Source: Variovorax sp.
GTDB lineage: Bacteria; Pseudomonadota; Gammaproteobacteria; Burkholderiales; Burkholderiaceae_C
Assembly (NCBI GenBank): GCA_028292835.1
Contig: JAQGLP010000256.1
Coordinates: 1-8,494, forward strand
Length of the DNA: 8,494 bases
Direction: 5' to 3'
The translations under genes were made by a program, and so were the position numbers. The notes under the pieces were generated by a model that was given only the letters and a program-made list of their open reading frames with translations, had not been told where the DNA came from and did not search any database. Positions 1 through 7,152 of this stretch are shown here, in pieces; position 1 is the stretch's first letter, and each line of letters opens with the position of its first letter.

Positions 1-888
1 TATCCGAACAAGCCGATCCGCATCGTGGTGCCGTTTCCACCCGGCGGCCTGACCGATGTGAGCGCGCGCCGCATCGCGCAACTGGCGGCTGAGGAGTTCG
101 GCCAGCCGGTAATCGTGGAGAACCGCCCGGGCGCCAACGGCCTGATCGGCACCGCGCAGGTGCTGCGCGCGCCCGCCGACGGCTACACGCTGGTCGCGGT
201 CACGACCAGCGTGGTGCTCATCAGCCCGCTGCTCAGCAAGGCGCCGTTCGATCCGCTTAAGGACATCGCCTACGTGTTGAACTACGCCGGGCCGTCGCAC
301 GCGCTGGTCGTCAAAGCCGATTCCAAATACCGGACGCTCGATGACCTGGTCGCCGACGCGCGTGCGCGCCCCGGCGAGTTGAGCTTCGGCACGGTCGGCA
401 CTTCCGACACCGCGTACTTCGGCGCCAAGGCACTGGAGCGCGCGAAGGGCGTGCGCTTCAACCACATCCCCTACCAAGGCGCGAGCCAGAGCCTCATGGC
501 CGTGGTGGCGGGCGAGACCACGTTCGCGCCCACCTCCAACTACGCCGAAATGATCAAGTCCGGCAAGCTGCGTGCGCTCGCCGTGCTCGACCGCCAGCGG
601 ATGGCTTCGATGCCAGAGGTGCGGACCTTCACCGAGTTGGGCGTCGACTGGCAGTTTCCATGGATTACCGGGCTGGCGGTGTCCGCGCAGACGCCCGAGC
701 CGATCCGCAAGCGCCTGGAGACCGTCTTCATGAAGGCTGCGGACAGCCCGGCCTTCACCGGAATGCTCGAGCAGATGCAGGTGCCGGCCTACCTGCTCGA
801 CGGCGCGGCGATGAAGAAAGACCTGGCCGAAAAGATTCCGCAATACCGCCGCATCGCCAACGAGTACGGACTCGTGCAGCCGCAATGA
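1..888 (+). CDS. Bug/TctC-family periplasmic solute-binding protein (5' end missing)
   Basis: This is a periplasmic binding protein of the Bug (TctC) family, which binds small carboxylates and related solutes, classically for tripartite tricarboxylate transporters. The reading frame is open from base 1 and gives 295 residues before TGA at 886-888. The visible protein begins YPNKPIRIVVPFPPGG, the usual start of the mature Bug fold, and VENRPGANG follows at residues 39-47 of the visible part, a hallmark of the family. Family members are normally about 320-330 residues, so only the signal peptide and a few residues are missing to the left. The GTG at 25 lies inside the conserved first strand and is not a credible start. 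No TctA/TctB membrane partners are visible here; orphan Bug proteins are very common in Burkholderiales. The next genes are an SDR and an ABC importer, which suggests, by inference, a ligand related to that pathway. The family call is secure; the ligand is unknown. Confidence 0.93.
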   Translation, partial: YPNKPIRIVVPFPPGGLTDVSARRIAQLAAEEFGQPVIVENRPGANGLIGTAQVLRAPADGYTLVAVTTSVVLISPLLSKAPFDPLKDIAYVLNYAGPSHALVVKADSKYRTLDDLVADARARPGELSFGTVGTSDTAYFGAKALERAKGVRFNHIPYQGASQSLMAVVAGETTFAPTSNYAEMIKSGKLRALAVLDRQRMASMPEVRTFTELGVDWQFPWITGLAVSAQTPEPIRKRLETVFMKAADSPAFTGMLEQMQVPAYLLDGAAMKKDLAEKIPQYRRIANEYGLVQPQ

Positions 889-926
889 CGCGCCGACCCA
901 ACCCCATCTCACCAGAAAGCACCGCC

Positions 927-1733
927 ATGAAACTCCAGGACCAGGTCGCCATCGTGACCGGCGCAGCGCGCGGCATCGGCCGCGGCTTCGCGCTCAGGCT
1001 CGCAACGCTCGGATGCCATGTGGTCGTCGCCGATGTCGACCTCGACGGGGCTCGCCAATTCGACGAAGTGCTGGGCGCGGCCACCGTGAGCGATGAAATC
1101 ATCGCGCTCGGCCGCCGCAGCATCGGCGTGCAGGGCGACCTGCGGGAGCGCGCCGCGGCCGATGCGCTGGTGGCCCGCGCCATCGCGGAGTTCGGCCGCG
1201 TCGACATCCTGGTGAACAACGCGGGAGGCGCCTTCGCGCCCGCGGCCACCAGCCGCGCCTCGCAGATGAACGACGAGGACATGGCCGCCATGTTCGACGT
1301 CAATCTCAAGACCACCATCTATTGCAGCCAAGCGGTGCTGCCACACATGCGCGAGCGGCACAGCGGCAACATCATCAACGTGGGCTCCACGCTCGGCCTG
1401 GACGCGGCGCACCGCGCCGGCATCTATGCGCACTACGGCATGGCCAAGACGGGCGTGATCCAGTTCACGCGTTTCCTTGCGGCGGAGGTCGGACCCGACG
1501 GCATCCGCGTGAACTGCATCGCGCCGGGCTCCACCGCCACGGCACGCGTCGCGAGCCAGGCCAAGGCGCGCGGGATGGTGAGCGACGCCGACCTGCCCAA
1601 GATCCCGCTGCGCCGCTTGGGTACCGTCGAAGACATGGCCGGCCCGCTCGAATTCTTGGCGACCGATCTTTCGTCCTATGTGACCGGCCAGTGCATTTCC
1701 GTCTGCGGCGGAAAGGTCCTGACGCCTTCGTGA
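927..1733 (+). CDS. Short-chain dehydrogenase/reductase (SDR), NAD-type, first copy
   Basis: A classical SDR oxidoreductase of 268 residues, probably interconverting a hydroxyl and a carbonyl group on a small molecule in the cytoplasm. The Rossmann glycine motif TGAARGIG is at residues 11-18, an Asp (D36) ends the second strand and suggests NAD(H) rather than NADP(H), NNAG is at 97-100, and the catalytic set is N126, S154, Y170 and K174. The Ser-to-Tyr spacing is 16 residues, slightly longer than usual. The C-terminus (CISVCGGKVLTPS) departs from the common VDGG ending. The ATG at 927 puts the first strand six residues from the N-terminus, typical for the family, with a weak purine stretch AGAAAG at 914-919. 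An in-frame ATG at 885 would add 14 residues and overlap the TGA of the preceding gene as ATGA, so the start is not fully settled. The exact substrate cannot be told; annotation as 3-oxoacyl-ACP reductase would be generic. Confidence 0.93.
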   Translation: MKLQDQVAIVTGAARGIGRGFALRLATLGCHVVVADVDLDGARQFDEVLGAATVSDEIIALGRRSIGVQGDLRERAAADALVARAIAEFGRVDILVNNAGGAFAPAATSRASQMNDEDMAAMFDVNLKTTIYCSQAVLPHMRERHSGNIINVGSTLGLDAAHRAGIYAHYGMAKTGVIQFTRFLAAEVGPDGIRVNCIAPGSTATARVASQAKARGMVSDADLPKIPLRRLGTVEDMAGPLEFLATDLSSYVTGQCISVCGGKVLTPS

Positions 1734-1753
1734 TGCCATTCATTTCAAGTACC

Positions 1754-1757
1754 GGAG
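1754..1757 (+). promoter_or_regulatory. Ribosome binding site of the ABC binding-protein gene
   Basis: GGAG lies seven bases before the ATG at 1765 and supports that start. The 31-base gap before the gene shows no hairpin followed by a T-run, so read-through from the upstream SDR gene is likely. Confidence 0.65.
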
Positions 1758-1764
1758 ACAAGCA

Positions 1765-2892
1765 ATGAACCTTTCCTTCCATCCCCTGACCCGCCGTGTG
1801 TTCGGCGCCGTGGTGGCTGCCTGTGCCATCGCGCCGCTGGCCGCGAGCGCGCAGACCGAGCCGGTGAAGATCGGCGTGCTCATGCCCACCAAGAGCGTGA
1901 TCGGCCAGCAGGGCCAGCAGGGCGCCGACCTGGCCGCCGAAATGCTCAACGAGCAGGGCGGCATCCTCGGCGGGCGAAAGATCCAGCTCATCACCTACGA
2001 CAGCAACTTCCAGCCGGTCGAGGGCGTGGCCGCAGCGCAGCGGCTCATCAATCAGGATCGCGTGAAGTTCATCGCCGGCGAGATCAGCAGCACCGTGGCA
2101 CTGGCCGTGCTGCAGATAGCGCGCGCCAACAACGTGTTGTTCATCGCGGCGGTGCCCAAGCACCCCGACCTCACGAAATCGGGCTACGACAAGGTGTTCC
2201 GCCTCACGACTACGCTCGACGCCGATTCGGAGTACTTCGACCGGCAACTGATCGAACGCGTCAAGCCCCAGAAGCTCGCGGTGGTGGCCGAGAACACCGA
2301 CTACGGCCGCTACGTCATCGACAGCTCCAAGAAGCGCTTCGGCGACAAGTTCGTGGCGGGCGAGACCTTCGAGCTGTCGCAAAGCGATTTCAGCACGCTC
2401 ATGACCAAGGTCAAGTCCACCGGAGCCGACACCGTCTGCATCGTGGCGGGCAAGCCCGAGCAGGCCGCCAACGCATTGCGCGCCATGGACACGGTGGGCC
2501 TGCAGGCGCGCAAGTGCACGGCGACGGGCGTGCTCAATAACCAGATCGTGCGACTGGCGGGCGAAGCAGCCAACGGCGCCTTCGGCTCCGACATTTACGT
2601 GTCGTCTACACGCAATGCGCTCAACGACGAGTTCGTCAAGCGCTTCGAGGCCAAGCACGGCCATGTGCCGGAGAAGGTCGAGGTGCTGGGCTTCGAGTCG
2701 GTGTGGGTGCTGGCCAAAGGCATCGCTGCCGCCGGCACGAGCACGGATACTGCCAAGGTGGCCGAGGTGCTGCACAAGAACGCGTGGGCCACGCCGCGCG
2801 GCGAGATCCGCTTCGACGCGGGCGGCCAGTCGCAGGCCAAGGACTACATCGACTTCACCGTCAAGGGCGGCAAGTTGGCCGCATCGCGCTGA
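1765..2892 (+). CDS. Liv-type ABC transporter periplasmic substrate-binding protein
   Basis: The periplasmic receptor of a branched-chain-amino-acid-type (HAAT) ABC importer, Peripla_BP_6 fold, 375 residues, a normal length. Residues 1-29 form a signal peptide: basic TRR at 9-11, a hydrophobic core, and a likely signal peptidase I site after ASA (27-29). The mature domain starts with VKIGVLMPTKS (34-44) and contains the lobe-1 stretch GADLAAEMLNEQGGILGG (53-70) and the family motif ENTDYGR (176-182). Where many leucine/isoleucine receptors carry a Ser-Ala-Thr type ligand-binding segment, this protein has AAVPKHPDLT (128-137), so the ligand need not be an amino acid. The gene sits directly before its permease and ATPase genes (15 bases to the next start), which makes it the cognate receptor. 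Its ligand is unknown; from context I infer an organic acid or similar compound degraded by the neighbouring enzymes. Confidence 0.93.
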   Translation: MNLSFHPLTRRVFGAVVAACAIAPLAASAQTEPVKIGVLMPTKSVIGQQGQQGADLAAEMLNEQGGILGGRKIQLITYDSNFQPVEGVAAAQRLINQDRVKFIAGEISSTVALAVLQIARANNVLFIAAVPKHPDLTKSGYDKVFRLTTTLDADSEYFDRQLIERVKPQKLAVVAENTDYGRYVIDSSKKRFGDKFVAGETFELSQSDFSTLMTKVKSTGADTVCIVAGKPEQAANALRAMDTVGLQARKCTATGVLNNQIVRLAGEAANGAFGSDIYVSSTRNALNDEFVKRFEAKHGHVPEKVEVLGFESVWVLAKGIAAAGTSTDTAKVAEVLHKNAWATPRGEIRFDAGGQSQAKDYIDFTVKGGKLAASR

Positions 2893-2897
2893 GTCGC

Positions 2898-2902
2898 AGG
2901 GG
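2898..2902 (+). promoter_or_regulatory. Ribosome binding site of the livH-like gene
   Basis: AGGGG lies five bases before the ATG at 2908, within the 15-base gap after the binding-protein stop codon. It fixes the permease start. Confidence 0.55.
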
Positions 2903-2907
2903 CCGAA

Positions 2908-3771
2908 ATGACAGAGTTCATTCTTCAGCTGCTGGCCAACGGCGTGTCCACGGGCGTGGGCTATGCCTTCGTGGCGCTGGGCCTGACGCTGGTCTTCGGC
3001 GTGTTGCACGTGATCAACTTCGCGCACGGCGAAGTGTTCATGGTCGGCGCGCTCGCAGCCCTGCTGGGCACGCGCGCGAGCCTGCCGTACCTGGCGACGC
3101 TGCCGCTGGCGCTGCTGGCGGGCATCGTGGTCGGCGCGGTGCTCGACTGGGTGTGCGTGCGGCCGCTGCTGGCGCGAAGCCACGACAAGTCCGAAGTGCT
3201 GCTGGCCACCTTCGCGGCTTCGATCATCGTGTTCGAGGCCGTGTTCGTGCTGTTCGGCGCGCAGGCTGAGAACGTGCCGGGCATTACTGGCGTGTGGACC
3301 CTGGGCGGCGTCGCCGTGCCGCAGCAGCGCGTGTTCGTGCTGTGCGCGGGCGTGGTGGTGTTCGTGGGCCTGGAGCTCCTGCTCAAGCGCACGGCCTTCG
3401 GTGTTCAGCTGCGTGCCGTGGCACAAAGCACCTTCGCCGCTCGCCTGGTCGGCATTCGCGTCAGCCGCGTCAACAGCCTGACCTTTCTGCTGGCCAGCGC
3501 CATCGCGGGCCTTGGCGGCGCGCTGCTGGCTCCGGTCATCCTGTATTCGCCGCAGATCGGCCATGCCGTGATCATCAAGGCCTTCGTCGTCGTGGTGATG
3601 GGCGGGCTGGGCAGCGTGCGCGGCGCGGTGCTGTTCGGCGTGCTGCTGGGTGTGGTGGAGGCGCTGGCCGGCGCGTTCATGTCCGAGGGCTTCGCCGCCG
3701 CGGCCATCTACGCACTGATGCTCGTGACCTTGCTGTGGCGGCCGCACGGCCTGATGGGGCGGGCCGCATGA
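2908..3771 (+). CDS. livH: LivH-like ABC transporter permease
   Basis: Inner-membrane permease subunit of the HAAT/branched-chain-amino-acid-type ABC importer, 287 residues, the usual LivH length. The sequence is strongly hydrophobic, with stretches around residues 14-35, 43-55, 61-80, 97-117, 142-158, 190-213, 222-252 and 262-276 that would span the membrane. The family motif INFAHGEVFMVGA is at 36-48. The cytoplasmic coupling loop that contacts the ATPases lies near RAVAQSTFAARLVGI (169-183), and the conserved VVVMGGLGSVRGA segment is at 228-240. The stop codon overlaps the ATG of the next gene (ATGA at 3768-3771), so translation of the two membrane subunits is probably coupled. It should pair with the LivM-like half of the downstream fusion protein to form the transmembrane channel. 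The family is clear; the transported compound is not. Confidence 0.95.
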   Translation: MTEFILQLLANGVSTGVGYAFVALGLTLVFGVLHVINFAHGEVFMVGALAALLGTRASLPYLATLPLALLAGIVVGAVLDWVCVRPLLARSHDKSEVLLATFAASIIVFEAVFVLFGAQAENVPGITGVWTLGGVAVPQQRVFVLCAGVVVFVGLELLLKRTAFGVQLRAVAQSTFAARLVGIRVSRVNSLTFLLASAIAGLGGALLAPVILYSPQIGHAVIIKAFVVVVMGGLGSVRGAVLFGVLLGVVEALAGAFMSEGFAAAAIYALMLVTLLWRPHGLMGRAA

Positions 3772-5615
3772 ACGCGCGCATTCCCTTCGGCCCGCTCGCC
3801 CTTGTCGGCGTGGCGGCTGCGAGCGCCGCGATCGTGAGCCTGATCGCTTCGCCCTATATCGCGGACGTGCTGTGCTATGCCGTGGTGCTCGCACTGTTCT
3901 CGCTGGCGGTCGGCCTGACTTTCGGCCAGTTGGGCTACGTGAGCTTCGGCCATGCGGCTTTTCTCGGCGTGGGCGCCTATGCCGTCGGATTGCTGGTCAC
4001 GCGCGGCGGCATGGACTATTGGGCGGCGGTGCCACTCGCGATGCTGCCGGGCGCGGCGCTGGGCGCGCTGGTCGGTCTGGCCTCTGTGCGGCTGGGCGGC
4101 GCGTACTTCGCGATCGCCACGCTCACGCTGGCCGAAATGCTGCGGCTGGTGGCCACGAACTGGATGGACGTGACGCGCGGGCCGCTCGGCATGATGGTCA
4201 TGGTGAAGCCGTTGGCGTGGACCGAGCGCGTCGGCTGGAGCGGCCAGCAGGGCTACCTGTTCGTGCTGCTCGTGACGCTGGGGGTTGCCATGCTGCTGCT
4301 GTCGCGCCTTCGCGGCGGCCCGCTGGGCCGCATCTGGACCTTCGTGCGCGAGGCGCCGGCGCTGGCCGAATCGATCGGTATTCCTACGCTGCGCGCGCGG
4401 GTCATCAACATCGCGCTGTCGGGCGCGCTGGCCGCGCTGGCGGGCGGGCTGCTGGTGCCGAAGGCGCTGGTGCTCTCGCCCGACCTGTTCGGCGTGCAGC
4501 ACTCGGCGGCGGGTTTGCTCGCGGTGATCCTCGGCGGCCGGGCGGCGCTGATCGGCCCGGTGATAGGTGGGCTCGCCTTCGGTGTGCTGCCCGAGGTGCT
4601 GCGCGCCATCGACGAATACCGGCTGGGCCTGTTCGCCGTGATGCTGCTGGTGGTGGTGCGGCTGCTGCCCGACGGCATCATGTCGCTGGTGCCCTGGCGC
4701 CGCCGGCGCGCGGCGCGCGAAGGGGCCATCGCTGTCCCGGGAACGGACAACGACAGGCGCATTTCGGTCCCTGCGGTTGCAGGCGAGGCGATCCTGGCGA
4801 GCACCGGCATCGGCAAACGCTTCGGCGGCCTCGTCGCGGTCGACAAGGTCGACGTGCGCATCGATGCCGGAGAGCTCCTGGGCATCATCGGCCCCAACGG
4901 CGCAGGCAAGACTACGCTGCTGTCCATGCTCAGCGGCTTCATGGCGCCGACGACGGGCGCGATCACGCTCCTGGGAAGGGCGATCGACGCGGCCGCGCCG
5001 CACCGTGTCGCGCGCCGCGGCCTGGTACGCACTTTCCAGCAGACGGCGCATTGCGCATCGCTCACGGCCTACGACAACGTGCTGTTCGCGAGCTACCTGC
5101 TGCACCGCGAGCGCCCCTGGGCCGGAATCGTGCGCACCAAGGCGTTTCGCCAACGAGAGCAGGAACGTCATGCCCACGCTGCACGCTGCCTCGCGGCGGT
5201 GGGCCTGGGTGAGCGCGCAGATGCGGTCGCGGGCACGCTGCCCTACGGCGAACAGAAGCTGCTGGGCGTGGCCGTGGCGCTGGCCGCCAGTCCGCGCGTG
5301 CTGCTGCTCGACGAGCCCGCCGCCGGACTCAACCACACCGAAGGCATGCGTCTGGCCGAGGTGCTCCGCCGGCTGCAATCGCGCGGCTGCACGATCGCGA
5401 TCATCGACCACAACCTACCGCTGCTGATGTCGATCTGCGATCGCATCGTGGTGCTGCAGCACGGTCGCAAGATCGCGGACGACGCGCCCGCGGCCATCGC
5501 GGCGCATCCCGAAGTGCTGCGCGCCTACCTCGGTACGCCGGCAGAGGCCGATTCGGCTGTGCCGGAGAGCCCCGCCTTGCCTGCGACTGCCTCGAAGACG
5601 GAAGGGCTGGCATGA
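3768..5615 (+). CDS. livM-livG: Fused LivM-like permease / LivG-like ATPase of ABC importer
   Basis: One 615-residue polypeptide joins the second permease and the first ATPase of the importer. Residues 1-308 are a LivM-like membrane domain: hydrophobic helices, the motif GQLGYVSFGHAAFLGVGAY at 53-71, and the coupling segment near FVREAPALAESIGI (192-205). A basic, charged linker (about 310-340, beginning RRRR) leads to the ABC domain at 341-590. There Walker A is GPNGAGKTT (375-383), the Q-loop Gln is 424 or 425, the signature is LPYGEQ (491-496), Walker B is VLLLDEP (511-517), the D-loop is AAGLN (518-522), and the switch His is H548 in IIDHNL. An Ala/Pro-rich tail follows (591-615). All motifs for ATP hydrolysis are present. 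The start at 3768 overlaps the LivH-like stop (ATGA), and longer upstream reading would run through the livH gene out of frame. The stop overlaps the next start in the same way. The fusion is intact, with no sign of a sequencing artefact joining two genes. Confidence 0.94.
   Translation: MNARIPFGPLALVGVAAASAAIVSLIASPYIADVLCYAVVLALFSLAVGLTFGQLGYVSFGHAAFLGVGAYAVGLLVTRGGMDYWAAVPLAMLPGAALGALVGLASVRLGGAYFAIATLTLAEMLRLVATNWMDVTRGPLGMMVMVKPLAWTERVGWSGQQGYLFVLLVTLGVAMLLLSRLRGGPLGRIWTFVREAPALAESIGIPTLRARVINIALSGALAALAGGLLVPKALVLSPDLFGVQHSAAGLLAVILGGRAALIGPVIGGLAFGVLPEVLRAIDEYRLGLFAVMLLVVVRLLPDGIMSLVPWRRRRAAREGAIAVPGTDNDRRISVPAVAGEAILASTGIGKRFGGLVAVDKVDVRIDAGELLGIIGPNGAGKTTLLSMLSGFMAPTTGAITLLGRAIDAAAPHRVARRGLVRTFQQTAHCASLTAYDNVLFASYLLHRERPWAGIVRTKAFRQREQERHAHAARCLAAVGLGERADAVAGTLPYGEQKLLGVAVALAASPRVLLLDEPAAGLNHTEGMRLAEVLRRLQSRGCTIAIIDHNLPLLMSICDRIVVLQHGRKIADDAPAAIAAHPEVLRAYLGTPAEADSAVPESPALPATASKTEGLA
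5600..5606 (+). promoter_or_regulatory. Ribosome binding site of the livF-like gene
   Basis: GGAAGGG lies five bases before the ATG at 5612, inside the 3' end of the fused permease/ATPase gene. It supports efficient initiation in addition to coupling through the ATGA overlap. Confidence 0.65.
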
Positions 5616-6316
5616 GCTTCGAACTCGAAAGGCTGCAGGTGCGCTACGGCGCGGTCACCGCCGTGGACGGCGTTTCGCTCCACGTGAAGGCCGGCGAAGT
5701 GGTGGCGCTCATCGGCGCCAACGGTGCGGGCAAGTCGTCGATCCTCAAGGGCGTGATGGCGCTCACGTCGCACACTGCGGCGCGCGTGGCCGTCGAGGGC
5801 CGGGCGCTGACAAACGCCGGCACGCGCACGCGCCTGCTGGCGGGCATCTCGCTGTCGCCGGAGGGCCGCCATGTGTTCCCGCAGCTGTCGGTGCGCGAGA
5901 ACGTCGACCTGGGCTATCCCGGACGCGATGCTGTCGAACGCAGGGCGCGCCGCGAGGCCATGTTCGATCGGTTCCCGCGCCTTCGCGAACGCGAGGCGCA
6001 GGCCGCCGGCAGCCTCTCGGGCGGGGAGCAGCAGATGCTGGCCATTGCGCGCGCGGTGATGGCCGGGCCGCGCCTGCTGATGCTCGACGAGCCCACGCTC
6101 GGGCTCGCGCCCATCGTTGTGCGCGAGCTGGCCGCGGCCATTCTTCATTTCGCACGCAGCGGCATCGCCGTGCTGCTGGCCGAGCAGAACGCCGAGATGG
6201 CGCTCTCGGTGGCCGACCGCGGCTACGTGCTGCAGTCGGGCCGCGTCGTCACCGAGGCTTCAGCGCGCGAATTGCGCGCCAGCGACGAGGTGCGCTCGGC
6301 CTTCATGGGCATGTAG
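5612..6316 (+). CDS. livF: LivF-like ABC transporter ATP-binding protein
   Basis: The second ATPase of the HAAT-type ABC importer, 234 residues, normal for LivF, working on the cytoplasmic face of the membrane. Walker A is GANGAGKSS (35-43), the LivF-type Q-loop region is SPEGRHVFP (82-90), the signature is LSGGEQQ (135-141), and Walker B is LLMLDEP (155-161) with D159 and catalytic E160. The switch position carries Gln (Q192 in AEQN) rather than His, which is the normal LivF state and distinguishes it from the LivG-like domain encoded just upstream (IDHN). The gene starts inside the stop codon of the fusion gene (ATGA at 5612-5615) and completes the transporter: one receptor, two permease domains and two ATPase domains. 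A 52-base gap to the next gene shows no terminator. Confidence 0.95.
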   Translation: MSFELERLQVRYGAVTAVDGVSLHVKAGEVVALIGANGAGKSSILKGVMALTSHTAARVAVEGRALTNAGTRTRLLAGISLSPEGRHVFPQLSVRENVDLGYPGRDAVERRARREAMFDRFPRLREREAQAAGSLSGGEQQMLAIARAVMAGPRLLMLDEPTLGLAPIVVRELAAAILHFARSGIAVLLAEQNAEMALSVADRGYVLQSGRVVTEASARELRASDEVRSAFMGM

Positions 6317-6354
6317 CCGGCACCGCGTCGCATCCCTCCAAACATCCGTCAAAA

Positions 6355-6360
6355 AGGAAG
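6355..6360 (+). promoter_or_regulatory. Ribosome binding site of the second SDR gene
   Basis: AGGAAG preceded by an A-run lies eight bases before the ATG at 6369. It is among the best-spaced Shine-Dalgarno sequences in the window and decides the start against longer in-frame readings upstream. The 52-base gap it sits in (6317-6368) is the longest non-coding stretch here and holds no visible terminator. Confidence 0.7.
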
Positions 6361-6368
6361 AACTTCAG

Positions 6369-7136
6369 ATGAAAGCAACGACATCCGCTCAACGCGTGGC
6401 GGTCGTCACGGGCGCCGCCGGGGGCCTCGGCCTAGGCGTGGCCGTGGCGCTCGCCAAGGCAGGCCTTCGCGTGATCGCGGTCGACCGTTCGCCGCAGGTG
6501 GTCGAGACCGCGGCCGCGCTCGCCGGTAAGGGTTTGACTATCGACTCGGCCGTGCTCGACGTGACCGACGAAGAGGGCGTGCGCGCTTTCGTCGCCACGA
6601 CGCTCGAGCGTTACGGCCGCCTGGACGTGCTCGTCAACAACGCAGGCATCCATCCCAAGGTCGACGGCGAGCGCACGGGTGTCACGGCCATGAGCACAGC
6701 GGTGTGGAAGCAGGTGCTCGACGTGAACCTCACGAGCGCCTTCGTCTTCAGCCGCGAGGTCATCCCGGCCATGCGCAAGAACGGCTGGGGCCGCATCGTG
6801 AACATGTCCTCGCGTGCCGGGCGCACGCTGGTGGGCACGGCCGGCGTGCACTACGCCGCCTCGAAGGCTGGAATGATCGGCATGAGCCGCGTGCTCGCGG
6901 CCGAACTGGCCGCGGACGGCATCACCGTGAATTGCATCGCGCCCGGCCGCATCGAGACGCCCATGACGCAGCAGGGCAGCGATGAGCAGCGCGCGCGACT
7001 GATGTCGGTGATTCCGGTCGGCCGCATCGGCACTCCGCAGGAGATCGGCCACGTCGCGGTCTTTCTCGCCTCTGAGCAGTCGGGCTACCTGACCGGCACC
7101 GTCATCGACGTCAACGGCGGCACTTTCATGCCCTGA
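6369..7136 (+). CDS. Short-chain dehydrogenase/reductase (SDR), NAD-type, second copy
   Basis: A classical SDR of 255 residues, a typical length. The cofactor motif TGAAGGLG is at 14-21, D39 at the end of the second strand favours NAD(H), NNAG is at 90-93, and the catalytic residues are N120, S148, Y162 and K166 (YAASK). The C-terminal segment GYLTGTVIDVNGGTFMP (239-255) is the usual substrate-loop and dimer-interface ending. It is clearly distinct from the first SDR in the window: the two share only family motifs to the eye, so they are not a recent duplication. It follows the transporter genes and precedes the amidohydrolase gene by 16 bases, so it probably acts on the imported compound or an intermediate. 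By family the reaction is alcohol/carbonyl interconversion; the substrate is not known. FabG-like annotation would be generic, and no acyl-carrier or fatty-acid genes are nearby. Confidence 0.94.
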   Translation: MKATTSAQRVAVVTGAAGGLGLGVAVALAKAGLRVIAVDRSPQVVETAAALAGKGLTIDSAVLDVTDEEGVRAFVATTLERYGRLDVLVNNAGIHPKVDGERTGVTAMSTAVWKQVLDVNLTSAFVFSREVIPAMRKNGWGRIVNMSSRAGRTLVGTAGVHYAASKAGMIGMSRVLAAELAADGITVNCIAPGRIETPMTQQGSDEQRARLMSVIPVGRIGTPQEIGHVAVFLASEQSGYLTGTVIDVNGGTFMP

Positions 7137-7152
7137 GGCCTGCACTATCATC

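Noticed and set aside
1789..1809. Possible twin-arginine (Tat) signal in the Liv-type receptor (TRRVFG)
   Set aside because: Only part of the S/T-R-R-x-F-L-K consensus is present, and Liv-type receptors normally use the Sec pathway. The pair of arginines fits an ordinary basic n-region.
1465..3894. An 809-codon open frame on the minus strand across the SDR, binding-protein and livH genes
   Set aside because: It is rich in His, Arg, Ala and Gln with no recognisable domain, and it lies opposite well-supported genes with intact family motifs. Long antisense frames of this kind are expected in high-GC coding DNA.
3872..5212. A 446-codon plus-strand open frame inside the fusion gene, in another frame
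   Set aside because: The translation is Arg/Gly/Ala-rich low-complexity protein with no family features, and it overlaps a clearly real gene.
3708..5411. A 567-codon open frame on the minus strand opposite the permease/ATPase fusion
   Set aside because: Its composition is the same His/Arg/Ala/Gln-rich shadow pattern, with no motif. The plus-strand frame has every ABC and permease motif.
6317..6368. Possible terminator or promoter in the 52-base gap after the livF-like gene
   Set aside because: There is no stable stem followed by a T-run, and I see no convincing -35/-10 pair. The A-run belongs to the ribosome binding site of the next gene.
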